Origin: Candidatus Rokuibacteriota bacterium
GTDB lineage: Bacteria > Methylomirabilota > Methylomirabilia > Rokubacteriales > CSP1-6
Length of the DNA stretch: 39,422 bases
Assembly: GCA_005887895.1 (NCBI GenBank)
Contig: VBPC01000172.1
Coordinates: 1 to 39,422, forward strand
Reading direction: 5' to 3'
The position numbers were made by a program, and so were the translations under genes. Positions 1 to 9,156 of the stretch are shown one piece after another; the first letter of the stretch is position 1; each line of letters opens with the position of its first letter. The notes beneath the pieces are model-generated. The model ran no database searches. It was not told where the DNA came from and saw only the letters and a list, made by a program, of their open reading frames with translations.

Positions 1-2
1 AG

Positions 3-299
3 CCCTACCTTGATTGGGCGGCGGGACTGGATGACTCGGGGATCGTGCCCGATCCGAACGATGAGCAGACCATATACCTGATCCCAAGCTACGGCGACGA
101 GGCGGAGGCGTGGGAGATTCTCGCGACACTGCATCCCGCGATCTTCGAGAACGAACTGTATGGCTGGCATAGCGATGAGGCGGCGTGGCCAAGAGGCCGA
201 GACTTCGCGATGTTCAAGAAGTGGTTCGAGATCGAGCTGCACTCAGTTGTCGAGGATCTCGGCGACTCCGAGATCTTTGATGAAGATGATGAGGCCTGA
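3..299 (+). CDS. Hypothetical protein, 5' end missing
   Basis: The frame is open from the window edge to a TGA at 297-299, so the gene probably begins outside the window. A GTG at 45 could start an 84-residue protein, but the codons before it read as ordinary protein. The visible part is acidic and rich in Trp and Phe, with a run of Asp/Glu at the extreme C-terminus. There is no signal peptide, membrane segment or motif that I recognise. About 117 bases follow without a gene (300-416). They contain an imperfect inverted repeat near 309-345 but nothing else supportable. Function unknown. Confidence 0.5.
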   Translation, partial: PYLDWAAGLDDSGIVPDPNDEQTIYLIPSYGDEAEAWEILATLHPAIFENELYGWHSDEAAWPRGRDFAMFKKWFEIELHSVVEDLGDSEIFDEDDEA

Positions 300-416
300 C
301 CCCCAGGTGGAACGGACCGCCCAACAGCGTCGCTGTTCGGTTCCCCGCGCGGCGCGCCTCGGCGGCGGGTCGTCAGCAGCGCCGGCAGCGCGGCGCTCGG
401 GCCCGGCTCTCCCCGG

Positions 417-758
417 TCACGGGCTGGTCGGGACGATCTGCTTTTCCTCCACGGTGTAGGTCTTGATCCGTCCGATGAAGAGCGCGCCGTCGGCGTGCAG
501 CGCCTTGGCGGCCGGGGTGGCCAGGGCGGCGGCCATCGACTCCCGGTCGTCGTACCAGAGCTCGGCGATGCCGTCGATCTCGACGTCGGTCGCCGGAATG
601 TCGGGGCGCCGGCGCTCCTCGACGATGTGCGACTGCACGTAGCGCCGGATTCCCGGCACCGCGTGGGCCAGCGGGGCGTGGATCTCGAGCCAGTGGCGGA
701 CGAACTGCTCGTGGGTGAGGCCGGCCTTGCGCGTCAGCAGCGAGATGCTCTTGATCAC
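417..758 (-). CDS. EthD-domain (dimeric alpha-beta barrel) protein
   Basis: A 113-residue protein starting at GTG 758, with a good ribosome-binding site (GGAGGAG) just upstream. The N-terminus (IKSISLLTRKAGLTHEQF, then HWLEIHAPLA) is typical of EthD-type ferredoxin-like barrels. Trp and His of HWLEIHAPL, the VPGIRRYVQSH strand and the AELWYDD strand are all in the expected order. These small cytoplasmic proteins form dimers. Some help degrade ethers or aromatics, many are uncharacterised, and I see nothing that fixes a substrate. It lies 59 bases downstream of the dienelactone hydrolase gene on the same strand, which fits a shared small catabolic unit. The frame remains open upstream into the hydrolase region, but the ribosome-binding site and the domain boundary favour 758. 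Confidence 0.8.
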   Translation of the reverse strand: MIKSISLLTRKAGLTHEQFVRHWLEIHAPLAHAVPGIRRYVQSHIVEERRRPDIPATDVEIDGIAELWYDDRESMAAALATPAAKALHADGALFIGRIKTYTVEEKQIVPTSP

Positions 759-817
759 GGCGTCTCCTCCCGGGATGGCGCGGGCCGGCGCGTGCCGGCC
801 GGCCCGCGTCGGGAGAG

Positions 818-1406
818 CTACTTCAGGTGCTGGCGGAAGAAGGTGATCGTGCGGCGCCAGGCGTCGTCGGCGGCGGCCTTGTTGTAGGCGCCCGTGTTGT
901 CCTCGTTGAAGAACGCGTGATCGACGTTGGGATAGATGTGGATCTCGGACTGCTTGCCAGCCTTCTTGATGGCGGCATCGACCTCGCGCGCGGTCTGCGG
1001 GGTCACGGAGCCGTCCTTCTCGGCAAAGAGGCCCAGGACGGGGCCCGAGAGCTTGGCGTAGTCGGGCTTCACGTTGGGATGGATGCCGTAGAAGTCGACG
1101 ACGGCGCCGACGTTGGGATTGAGCGTGCCGGCGAAGAGGGCGAGCTGGCCGCCCATGCAGAAACCCCGCCATGAAGAGCTTGCCGGCGCCGTCGGGCTCG
1201 TCGGCCGTCTTGCCGTGGTACATGTCGGGGGCGAGCGCCGAGAAGCCCTCGGCGGCCAAGCGATCACAGACGCGCTTGATGTGGGGCACGAGTCCCCACC
1301 ACTCCTGGATGACGAGCACGCCGGGCCCCTTGCCGGACGTCGGCGTGGCCAGATAGCCCTGGGTCGTGCCACCGTTCGAAGGAAAGTCCACCATCTTGCC
1401 GGGCAT
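818..1406 (-). pseudogene. Dienelactone hydrolase family protein, frameshifted
   Basis: ATG at 1406 follows an AGGAGG. The first part reads as an alpha/beta hydrolase of the dienelactone hydrolase family (VLVIQEWWGLVPHIK, ALAPDMYHGKTADEPD). The frame breaks at 1161-1163 and resumes in another frame as GFCMGGQLALFAG and so on to 818. Removing one base of the AAA run (TTT on the coding strand) restores the GFCMGG nucleophile elbow, whose Cys is catalytic in this family. The other triad residues are visible in the second part (Asp in EKDGSVTP, His in NVDHAFF). The repaired protein would be about 195 residues, slightly short for the family (about 220-240). Enzymes of this group hydrolyse dienelactone-type esters. 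The single-base change in a homopolymer may be a sequencing error or a recent loss. The gene lies 30 bases after the CNNM gene. Confidence 0.85.
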
Positions 1407-1436
1407 CGTCCTGATCCTCCTGCGTGAGGGTTGAAG

Positions 1437-2693
1437 CTAGACCGCGCCGGCCGCCGGCGACGGCGTCGTCACCGGCGCGATCTTGACGGCGGCCACGCGG
1501 CGGGCGTCGGCCTCGAGCACGGTGATGGTATACCCCGGAATCTGGAATTCTTCACCCGTGCGCGGGATCCGGTGCAGGGTGGCCAGCACGAGGCCGGCCA
1601 CGGTCTCGTAGTCCTGCTTGGGCAGCGTCCAGTCGAGCGCCTCGTTCAGCTCGTCGATGTGCGCGCGGGCGGCCACCCAGTAGCTGCCATCGGGCAGCCG
1701 CTCGACCGAGGCCGGGGTGCGGTCGTGCTCGTCGTGGATCTCGCCCACGATCTGCTCGACGATGTCCTCCAACGTCACGATCCCGGTGGCCCCTCCGTAC
1801 TCGTCCACCACGATGGCCAGCTGGTTGCGGCTCTTCTGCATCTCGCGCAGCAGATCGTCGATGCGCTTCGTCTCCGGCACGAACGTCGGCGGCCGCATGA
1901 TCTCGACCACGCGCTGGGCCTGGCCGCCGCGACGCAGCAGGTCCATCGACGTGATCACGCCCACCACGTTCGTCTCGCGCTGGCCGTACACCGGGAGGCG
2001 CGAGAAGCCGCGCTGCTGGATCAGCATGATGGCGTCGCTCACGGTGGCCGTCTCCGGCAGCATGACGACGTCCACCAGCGGCACCATCACCTCGCGGACC
2101 GTGGTATCGCCGAGGTCGAAGATCTTGTCGATCATCTCCGCCTCTTCGGCGCTGACCGAGGCCTCGCCGGGCTCGAGCTGCAGCAGCGCCTTCAGCTCCT
2201 CGCGCGAGACGAACTGCCGCGTGTCCGGCTGCGGGCCGCCGAACACCTTCAGTACCAGGCTCACCACGGCGTTGGCGAGTGCGACGAACGGCGCCAGCAG
2301 CCGCGAGATCCACTTGAGCGGCCGGTACAGGCGCAGGATCAGGCTCGTGGCCCACTCGCGGGCCACCGCCTTGGGGATGATCTCGCCGAAGACCAGCATC
2401 ACCGGCGTCACCGTGCCGGCCGCCACCAGCCACGCCCAGCCGCCCAGCCGCGGCAGCAGCGCGAACGTCACGGCGGAGCCGGCCACGATGTGGGCGATCG
2501 TGACACCCATCATCGCCGCCGACAGCAGCCGCTCGGGCCGGCGGAACGACTCGAGGTACTCCTCGGCGATGGCGCTGCCCTCCTCGGCCAGATGGCGCAG
2601 GCGCAGCCGGTTGGCGGCGATGAACGCCATCTCGGCGGCCGAGAAGAACATCGTCGCCACCAGGCAGGCCGCGGCGAGCCAGATGAGGTTCAT
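1437..2693 (-). CDS. CNNM/CBS-domain membrane protein (HlyC/CorC family), paralog 1
   Basis: A 418-residue inner-membrane protein. Residues 1-150 form the DUF21/CNNM membrane domain with about four hydrophobic segments, including the FGEIIPKA motif near 102-109. A CBS pair follows (about 201-320: EVMVPLVDVV, then VVDEYGGATGIVTLED and VGEIHDE). Residues 330-408 form the CorC_HlyC C-terminal domain. Family members are linked to Mg2+/Co2+ efflux or resistance, and the CBS pair probably binds adenine nucleotide. The name haemolysin in databases is historical. The ATG overlaps the stop of the upstream paralog (ATGA, 2690-2693), so the pair is translationally coupled. The two proteins may form a heteromer; this is inferred. 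Confidence 0.93.
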   Translation of the reverse strand: MNLIWLAAACLVATMFFSAAEMAFIAANRLRLRHLAEEGSAIAEEYLESFRRPERLLSAAMMGVTIAHIVAGSAVTFALLPRLGGWAWLVAAGTVTPVMLVFGEIIPKAVAREWATSLILRLYRPLKWISRLLAPFVALANAVVSLVLKVFGGPQPDTRQFVSREELKALLQLEPGEASVSAEEAEMIDKIFDLGDTTVREVMVPLVDVVMLPETATVSDAIMLIQQRGFSRLPVYGQRETNVVGVITSMDLLRRGGQAQRVVEIMRPPTFVPETKRIDDLLREMQKSRNQLAIVVDEYGGATGIVTLEDIVEQIVGEIHDEHDRTPASVERLPDGSYWVAARAHIDELNEALDWTLPKQDYETVAGLVLATLHRIPRTGEEFQIPGYTITVLEADARRVAAVKIAPVTTPSPAAGAV

Positions 2694-3967
2694 GCCGCCG
2701 CCTCGGTCGAGACCGGCTTCTTCAGCGCGATCAGGACCTCGAGCACGCGCGTGCGCTCGACCTTCTCCACGGTGACGATCAGCTCGGGCGTCTCGCGCCG
2801 CTCGGACTTGCGCGGCACGCGGCCGAAGAGGTCGAGCACCCAGCCGCCCACGGTGTCGTACGCCTCGTTGGAGATGTTGAGCCCGGTGACGCTGTTGAGC
2901 TCGTCGACCGGCAGCTTGCCCGACACGCGGAACGTCGACGCGTCGAGCCGCTGGATCAGCCGCTCGGGCTCGTCATACTCGTCGGCGATCTCGCCGACCA
3001 GCTCCTCCAGCAGGTCCTCCAGGGCCACCAGCCCGGCGGTGCCCCCGTACTCGTCCACCACGATCGCCATGTGCAGCTTCTTGGCCTGGAACTCCTGCAG
3101 CAGCGCGTCGGCCCGCTTGGACTCGGGGACGAAGTATGGCGGGTGCAGGTGGGCGCGCAGGTCGAAGTCGGCCGGCAATCCGGTGCCGACGTAGGGCAGC
3201 AGGTCCTTCGTGTAGAGGATGCCGACGATGACGTCGATGGAGCCCTCGAAGACCGGCACCCGCGAGTGCAGGTTCTCGCGCAGCGCCGGCAGGATCTCCT
3301 CGCGCGGCGTCTCGACGTCCAGGCAGAACATGTCCGTGCGCGGGACCATGACCGAGCGCACCAGCGTGTCCTCGAGCTCGAAGACCTTGTGGATCATCTC
3401 GCGCTCTTCGCGCTCGACGACGCCCTCGCTGGCGCCGACGTCGACCAGCGTCCGCAGCTCCTCTTCCGTCAGCTCCGGCTGCGCCGTGCGGTCGCGCGCG
3501 ACGAGCTGCACGGTGAGCGCGGTCAGGCCGCCCAGCACGACGCGCACCGGCCACAGGATCGAGCTGAGCCAGATCACCGGCCACCGCACCAGCGCCAGGA
3601 AGCGCTCGGGATACTTCACGGCGATGGTCATCGGCAGCACCTCGCCGAACGTCGTGAGCACGACGACCATGACCGCCATCTCGACGATCGGCCCGAAACG
3701 GGACCCGACCACCTGGTTGGCGACGTGGGCGGCCAGCGCCGAGCCGCCGACGTTGATCAGCGTGATGCCCACCAGCAGCGTGACGAGCAGGTCGTGCGGC
3801 CGGTCGATCAGCCGCGGAGCCTGGCCACCCTGGCGCCGCTCGGTGGCCAGCCGCGTGAGCCGCGCGCGCCCCAGCGAGAAGTACGCCGCCTCGGCGCCGG
3901 TCAGGAGCGCGGAGCAGACGATCAGGACCAGCAGCACCAGGATCTGGATCACGACGCTGTCGGTCAC
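2690..3967 (-). CDS. CNNM/CBS-domain membrane protein (HlyC/CorC family), paralog 2
   Basis: A 425-residue protein with the same architecture as its downstream neighbour: a CNNM membrane domain (about 1-150, with FGEVLPMTIAVKYP replacing the usual FGEIIPK pattern), a CBS pair (about 205-325, VVDEYGGTAGLVALEDLLEE) and a CorC_HlyC domain (about 336-415). The frame is open far upstream, but that part is the shadow of thiL. GTG 3967 is chosen because it gives a proper first membrane helix and overlaps the thiL stop as GTGA. The family acts in divalent-cation (Mg/Co) efflux or tolerance. The loss of the Lys in the usual IIPK motif could mean the two paralogs are not equivalent. Confidence 0.92.
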   Translation of the reverse strand: MTDSVVIQILVLLVLIVCSALLTGAEAAYFSLGRARLTRLATERRQGGQAPRLIDRPHDLLVTLLVGITLINVGGSALAAHVANQVVGSRFGPIVEMAVMVVVLTTFGEVLPMTIAVKYPERFLALVRWPVIWLSSILWPVRVVLGGLTALTVQLVARDRTAQPELTEEELRTLVDVGASEGVVEREEREMIHKVFELEDTLVRSVMVPRTDMFCLDVETPREEILPALRENLHSRVPVFEGSIDVIVGILYTKDLLPYVGTGLPADFDLRAHLHPPYFVPESKRADALLQEFQAKKLHMAIVVDEYGGTAGLVALEDLLEELVGEIADEYDEPERLIQRLDASTFRVSGKLPVDELNSVTGLNISNEAYDTVGGWVLDLFGRVPRKSERRETPELIVTVEKVERTRVLEVLIALKKPVSTEAAA

Positions 3968-5000
3968 GCGCCCGCTCCGCTGGCCGCCGGGCGCCCGGCG
4001 AAGTGCTCGAAGCCGCGCGCGACGGCGACCTCGCGCCCGCGCGACCACCAGCTCACGCTCGTCCCGGCCGTCACCTCGCCGATGGCGGTCAGCGCCGTGC
4101 CGAAGCGGTCGGCCAGCCCGCGCTGCAGGCGCTCGAAGGCGGCCGGCTCGCAGGCCAGCAGCAGCTCGTAGTCCTCGCCGCCGCCGGTGGCCCACGCGAT
4201 TGGATCCGCGCCGAGCGCGGCGGCCACCGCCCGGGTCGCGTCGTCGACGGGCAGCCGCTCGACGTCGATGCGGCCGCCGGCCGCGCTCTCGCCGAGCAGC
4301 CGGGCCAGATCGATGCCGACGCCATCGGAGACGTCCATCATCGCCGTCACGCCGCCGGCGGCGCCGAGCCAGGCGCCCTCCTCGACGCGCGGCCGCGGCC
4401 GCAGGTGCGCGGCGGTGACGTCGGCGAGCTGCGCCGCCTTCACGCCGGCGGGGGCGGTCTCGCGCTCGAGGACCGCCAGCCCGGCCGCCGAGCGTCCGAG
4501 CGCGCCGGTGACCGCGAGCGTGTCGCCCGGCTGCGCCGTGGACCGCAGGCGCGGGGCGCCGACCGACTCGCCGAGGAGCGTCACGTTCACGAGCCAGCCG
4601 GCCGGCGACGCCGAGGTGTCACCGCCGACCACGGCGACGTCGTGCGGCCGCGCCAGCGCCAACGCGCCCTCGTAGAAGGCGGCGATCTCCTCCGCGGTCG
4701 TGTCCTCCGGGCAGGCGAGCGCGACCAGCGCCCAGCGCGGGCGGCCGCCCATCGCGGCGATGTCGGAGAGGTTCACGGCCAGCGCCTTCCAGCCGATGTC
4801 GGCCGGCTCGGCCCAGCGCCGGCGGAAGTGGACGTCCTCCAGCAGCAGGTCGGTCGTGGCCAGCAGCGCGGCGCCGGCGCGCGGCTCGAGGACCGCGCAG
4901 TCGTCGCCGATACCGACGCTCACGCCCGTGGCGGCCCCGGCCCGCGCGGTCAGCGCGCGGATGGCGCGGACGAGGGCGTCCTCGCCACCTCGGTCACCGC

Positions 5001-5004
<4 letters not shown>
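3964..5004 (-). CDS. thiL: Thiamine-monophosphate kinase
   Basis: A 346-residue cytoplasmic enzyme that phosphorylates thiamine monophosphate to thiamine pyrophosphate with ATP, the last step of cofactor synthesis. It belongs to the PurM/ThiL/SelD ATP-binding fold. Visible motifs are GIGDDCAV (31-38), [11 protein letters not shown] (50-60), [10 protein letters not shown] (78-87), VGGDT (126-130), DVSDG (224-228) and GGGEDYELL (274-282), which together supply the metal- and nucleotide-binding acidic residues. The length is normal for ThiL. The ATG overlaps the trpG stop (ATGA), and its own stop overlaps the next CNNM gene (GTGA). No other thiamine gene is nearby, and I see no TPP riboswitch ahead of the operon. 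Confidence 0.95.
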
Positions 5005-5578
<574 letters not shown>

Positions 5579-5582
<4 letters not shown>

Positions 5583-7036
5583 GTGCGGCGCTGGGCGGCG
5601 GCCATCCGGAGCGCCAGGACGAGGCCGCGGGCCTTCGAGCAGGTCTCCTGCCACTCGGTCTTGGGATCGGAGTCGGCCACGATGCCGGCGCCCACCTGGA
5701 TCGACGCGCGGCGGCCGTGACAGACGATCGTGCGGATGGTGATGCACGAATCCAGGTTGCCGGAGTACGACACGTAGCCGACCGCCCCGGCGTAGGGGCC
5801 GCGCTGGGTCGGCTCGATCTCGTCGATGATCTCCATTGCGCGGATCTTCGGGGCGCCAGACACGGTGCCGGCCGGGAAGGTGGCGCGCAGGACGTCGAAG
5901 GCGTCGGCGCCCCGGCGCAGCGTGCCGACCACGTGGCTGACGAGGTGCATGACGTGCGAGTAGCGCTCGGTCACCATGAACTCCGTGACCTTCACCGAGC
6001 CGAGCTCGGCCACTCGCCCGACGTCGTTGCGGCCGAGGTCCACGAGCATGACGTGCTCGGCGCGCTCCTTGGGGTCCGTCTTCATCAGCTGCTCGATGGC
6101 GGCGTCCTCGGCCTCGCTGGCGCCGCGCGGGTGGGTGCCGGCGATCGGCCGCTCCTCGACGCGGTCGCCCTCGACGCGCACCAGCACCTCGGGCGAGGAG
6201 CCGACGATCGTCGTCTTCCCGAGGCGAAGATAGAACAGATAGGGCGAGGGATTGATCGTGCGCAGCGCCCGGTACACCGTGAACGGGTCGGACTCGAGCT
6301 TGGTGTCCAGGCGGCGGGCCAGGACGATCTGGTAGGCGTCGCCGGCCGCGATGTACTCCTTGGCGCGCCGGACGGCGTCGCAGAAGGTGGGCTCGTCCAT
6401 CGTGGAGCTGAAGCCCTCCTCGCCCTGGGCCAGCAGCGGTGCCGGCGCCGCCAGCGTGAGCGCCGGCGTCGAGCGCACGGACCGCGCCAGCTTGGCGAGC
6501 GTCATGCCGATGCGCACGGCGGCCCGGTCGTAGGCGCGATCGAGCGCGGTCGGGTCGCGCTTGTCGACGTGGGCGTTGGCGATGACGAGCAGCCGGTGGC
6601 GCAGGTTGTCGAAGACCAGCAGCGTGTCGGTGAACATGAACACGGCGTCGGGAAGCCCCAGGTCGTCCCGGGTACGCCGCGGCAACCGCTCCATGTGGCG
6701 GACCATGTCGTAGGCGAGGTAGCCGACGGCGCCACCCTGGAAGCGCGGCAGGCCCGCCACGGCGACCGGTCGGAACTCGGCCAGTAGCCTGCGCAGCGCC
6801 TCCAGCGGGTCACCGCCGGGGAGCCGCTGCGGCCGTGCGTTCCCCCGCCGCAGGGTGATGGCGCCGTCCTTCGCGCTCAGGACCATGTGCGGGTCGGTGC
6901 CGAGGAACGAGTAGCGGGCCCAGTTCTCGCCGCCCTCCACGGACTCGAGCAGGAACGAGTAGGGGCCCGGCCGCAGGCGCAGATAGGCCGACAGGGGCGT
7001 GTCCAGGTCCGCCGGAAGCTCGGCGAACACAGGCAC
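5579..7036 (-). CDS. trpE: Anthranilate synthase component I
   Basis: The enzyme converts chorismate plus ammonia (from TrpG) to anthranilate, the first committed step to tryptophan. From GTG 7036 it is 485 residues. Visible motifs are LLES (29-32, part of the tryptophan feedback site) followed by [18 protein letters not shown] (286-295), [11 protein letters not shown] (321-331), [10 protein letters not shown] and [13 protein letters not shown] (365-377). These support anthranilate synthase rather than a PabB-type or isochorismate enzyme. The start is uncertain: codons upstream of 7036 still read as the conserved family N-terminus ([19 protein letters not shown]), yet there is no ATG, GTG or TTG in frame back to the trxA stop at 7139. 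The true start may be non-canonical near 7096-7102. It overlaps trpG by ATGA. Confidence 0.93.
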
Positions 7037-7138
7037 GAGGTTGCCCTGCCCCGCGAGGTCGCGAAACTCCTCCCGGGTCGGGGAGAGTGACGGGATGGCT
7101 ATGCCGGCGGAGCTGATGCGGAGCTCAGCGGCGACGCG

Positions 7139-7471
7139 CTAGACGGCCAGCGCGTCCAGCTTCTCCTTGAGCTTGGCCTTGGGCACGGCGCCGATCACCT
7201 GATCGACGACCTTGCCGGCCTTCACGAACAGGATCGTCGGGATCGAACGAATCCCGTAGCGGCCGGCCAGGCCGTGGTTCTCGTCCACGTTGACCTTCGC
7301 CAGGGTCACGCGGCCCGACGATTCCCGGGCGAGATCCTCGAGGACGGGAGCGATCGCCTTGCACGGCCCACACCACTCGGCCCAGAAGTCCACCATCAGG
7401 ATGCCCTCGTGGTGGCTCAGGGTCTCGTCGAAGTTCGCTTCGGTGAGGTGGACCGTCGACAAGTCAGCCAT
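7139..7471 (-). CDS. trxA: Thioredoxin
   Basis: A 110-residue cytoplasmic thioredoxin that reduces protein disulfides using the redox pair in WCGPC (Cys34, Cys37). The cis-proline is Pro78 in SIPT, and [12 protein letters not shown] and KVNVDEN are standard. A longer frame begins at 7501, but ATG 7471 gives the normal thioredoxin N-terminus and has GGAGG about ten bases upstream. It is the first gene of the minus-strand run trxA-trpE-trpG-thiL. A promoter-like pair is seen at 7507-7535. Its stop codon is in the same frame as trpE, separated from it by 34 codons. Confidence 0.96.
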   Translation of the reverse strand: MADLSTVHLTEANFDETLSHHEGILMVDFWAEWCGPCKAIAPVLEDLARESSGRVTLAKVNVDENHGLAGRYGIRSIPTILFVKAGKVVDQVIGAVPKAKLKEKLDALAV

Positions 7472-7506
7472 TGGCGTGGCGTTCCTCCAGTAAAAAGTCA
7501 ACGCCT

Positions 7507-7535
7507 ACGCTAACATGGCCACCGCGCGCGCGCAA
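7507..7535 (-). promoter_or_regulatory. Putative sigma-70-type promoter of trxA
   Basis: On the minus strand a TTGCGC (-35-like, 7530-7535) is separated by 17 bases from TAGCGT (-10-like, 7507-7512), about 36 bases before the trxA start. Spacing is ideal, and the key T, A and final T of the -10 are kept. The match is partial, so this is a prediction only. Confidence 0.4.
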
Positions 7536-7543
7536 CTTAATGC

Positions 7544-7574
7544 TTGTCATTCTGGCACCTCGTCATGCTAGAGT
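7544..7574 (+). promoter_or_regulatory. Putative promoter of the response regulator gene
   Basis: TTGTCA at 7544-7549 and TAGAGT at 7569-7574, preceded by TG (extended -10), have a 19-base spacer. Transcription would begin close to 7581, only a few bases before ATG 7586. There is no Shine-Dalgarno sequence there, so the message could be nearly leaderless. Prediction only. Confidence 0.35.
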
Positions 7575-7585
7575 CATCTTTACCC

Positions 7586-8941
7586 ATGGAACCCGCAAAG
7601 ATCCTGGTAGTAGACGACGAGAAGTCGATTCTGCTGCTGCTCAAGGAAGCTTTGACGCAGTGGGGGTACCAGGTCACGACCGCGTCGTCCGCGGTCGAGG
7701 CCCTCGAGTTACTCAAGAACGGGATCTTCGACGCCCTCATCAGCGACATCCGAATGCCGGACATGAGCGGCCTCGACCTGCTGCGCGAGATCCGCAAGCA
7801 GGACGAGACGATCGAGGTCGTGATGATGACGGGCTACCCCACCATCGCCTCGGCGGTGCAGGCGCTCAAGGAGGGGGCCTACGACTACCTGTCGAAGCCG
7901 CTGATCCTGGACGAGCTGCGCCACCTCATGGCCCGCATGATGGAGCGCCGGTTCCTGCGCGGCGAGGTCCACACGCTGCGTGCCCGCCTGGGGGAGGAGC
8001 TGGCGGTCAGCGAGCTGGTGGGGTCCTCGGCCTCGATGGCCAAGGTCAAGGACATCATCGGCAAGGTCGCGGTGACCGACTCGCCGGTCCTCATCGAGGG
8101 CGAGAGCGGCACGGGCAAGGAGCTCGTCGCCGCGGCGATCCACCGGCTGTCGTCCCGGGCCAAGCGCTCGTTCATCCCGGTCAACTGCAGCGCCATTCCT
8201 CAAGATCTGCTGGAGTCCGAGTTCTTCGGCCACGTCCGCGGAGCCTTCTCGGGCGCGGTGGCCGACGCGCTGGGCCTCTTCCGCGGGGCCGATGAAGGCA
8301 CGATCTTCCTGGACGAGATCGCGGAGCTCTCCCCCGGCTTGCAGGTGAAGCTGCTGCGCGTCCTCCAGGAGATGCAGGTCCGCCCCGTGGGCTCGACCAA
8401 GGCCTTCCCCGTCGACGTCCGGGTCATCGCCGCCACCAACCGCGACCTGGAGCGGGCCATGACCGAGGGCTCGTTCCGGCAGGACCTGTTCTATCGTCTG
8501 AACGTCGTCCGGGTCCTGCTGCCGCAGCTCCGCGAGCGGCGTGACGACATTCCCGCGCTGGTGACGCACTTCCTGCGTCGCTTCAATCGCCGCTTCCATC
8601 GCGACGTGCGCGGCATGGCGCCGGACGCGCTGGCGGCGCTGAGCGCCTACAGCTTCCCCGGCAACGTGCGCGAGCTCGAGAACCTCATCGAGCGGGCGTA
8701 TGCCATGGGCGCGCGCGAGCAGATCACCCTGGCCGACCTGCCGACCCTCGGTCGCACGCCCCTGGTGGCACCGACCGCCACCGCCAACTCCCAGACCGTC
8801 CCGACGCTGGCCGAGGTCGAGCGCGAGCTCATCCTCCGGGCCCTGGCGGTCTTCAAGGACGACAAGGAGGCGGCCGCCAAGACGCTCGGGATTTCGCGCA
8901 GGACGATTTACCGGCGGCTCAAGGAATACGGCGTGCTGTAG
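7586..8941 (+). CDS. Sigma-54-dependent response regulator (NtrC family)
   Basis: A 451-residue transcription activator. Residues 1-120 are a receiver domain with acidic pocket Asp10/Asp11, phospho-acceptor Asp54 (SDIRMP), Thr82 and Lys104 (SKP). Residues 135-375 are the AAA+ domain that remodels sigma-54 polymerase: Walker A GESGTGKE (162-169), Walker B TIFLDE (229-234), and the sigma-54 contact loop, here GAFSGA (209-214) instead of GAFTGA. Residues 415-450 are a Fis-type helix-turn-helix (EAAAKTLGISRRTIYRRLKEYG). Start 7586 is chosen because the receiver begins there; in-frame starts at 7544 and 7565 would add a short tail. No histidine kinase gene is adjacent, so the signal is unknown. 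A strong terminator follows. Confidence 0.93.
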   Translation: MEPAKILVVDDEKSILLLLKEALTQWGYQVTTASSAVEALELLKNGIFDALISDIRMPDMSGLDLLREIRKQDETIEVVMMTGYPTIASAVQALKEGAYDYLSKPLILDELRHLMARMMERRFLRGEVHTLRARLGEELAVSELVGSSASMAKVKDIIGKVAVTDSPVLIEGESGTGKELVAAAIHRLSSRAKRSFIPVNCSAIPQDLLESEFFGHVRGAFSGAVADALGLFRGADEGTIFLDEIAELSPGLQVKLLRVLQEMQVRPVGSTKAFPVDVRVIAATNRDLERAMTEGSFRQDLFYRLNVVRVLLPQLRERRDDIPALVTHFLRRFNRRFHRDVRGMAPDALAALSAYSFPGNVRELENLIERAYAMGAREQITLADLPTLGRTPLVAPTATANSQTVPTLAEVERELILRALAVFKDDKEAAAKTLGISRRTIYRRLKEYGVL

Positions 8942-8984
8942 CGCGCACCGGGGCCCGAGGTGGCCCCGAGCCCCGCGTAGGTCC

Positions 8985-9022
8985 GGAGCGCCCTGGCAGA
9001 GCCAGGGCGCTCCTTGTCTTTC
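8985..9022 (+). terminator. Rho-independent terminator after the response regulator
   Basis: A perfect 13-bp stem (8985-8997 with 9001-9013) closes an AGA loop and is followed by the T-rich stretch TTGTCTTTCT. It lies 44 bases after the regulator stop codon and should insulate it from the FIST gene. Confidence 0.88.
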
Positions 9023-9156
9023 TAGCCAGGGTTTCTACTGCCCAAAGTCGTCAGGCCGGGTGCCGTCGCGACACGCCGGGATGGCGGCCCAGCCATAAAC
9101 AGAGAGGTATTCCAATCACTTGAGCCTTGGCATGGAGGACGCAAAGACCGCCCCCC

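Noticed and set aside
309..345. Inverted repeat as terminator of the first gene
   Set aside because: The stem is imperfect, with a large internal loop, and no T-run follows on either strand.
1431..3194. Long plus-strand open frame opposite the CNNM genes
   Set aside because: Its translation is low-complexity, rich in His, Arg, Gln and Asp, the usual shadow of a high-GC gene on the other strand. The opposite strand encodes clear family domains.
7553..7568. Sigma-54 promoter (TGGCAC then ATGC) before the sigma-54-type regulator gene
   Set aside because: The GG to GC spacing is one base too long and the downstream half is ATGC, not TTGC. Spacing is strict for sigma-54.
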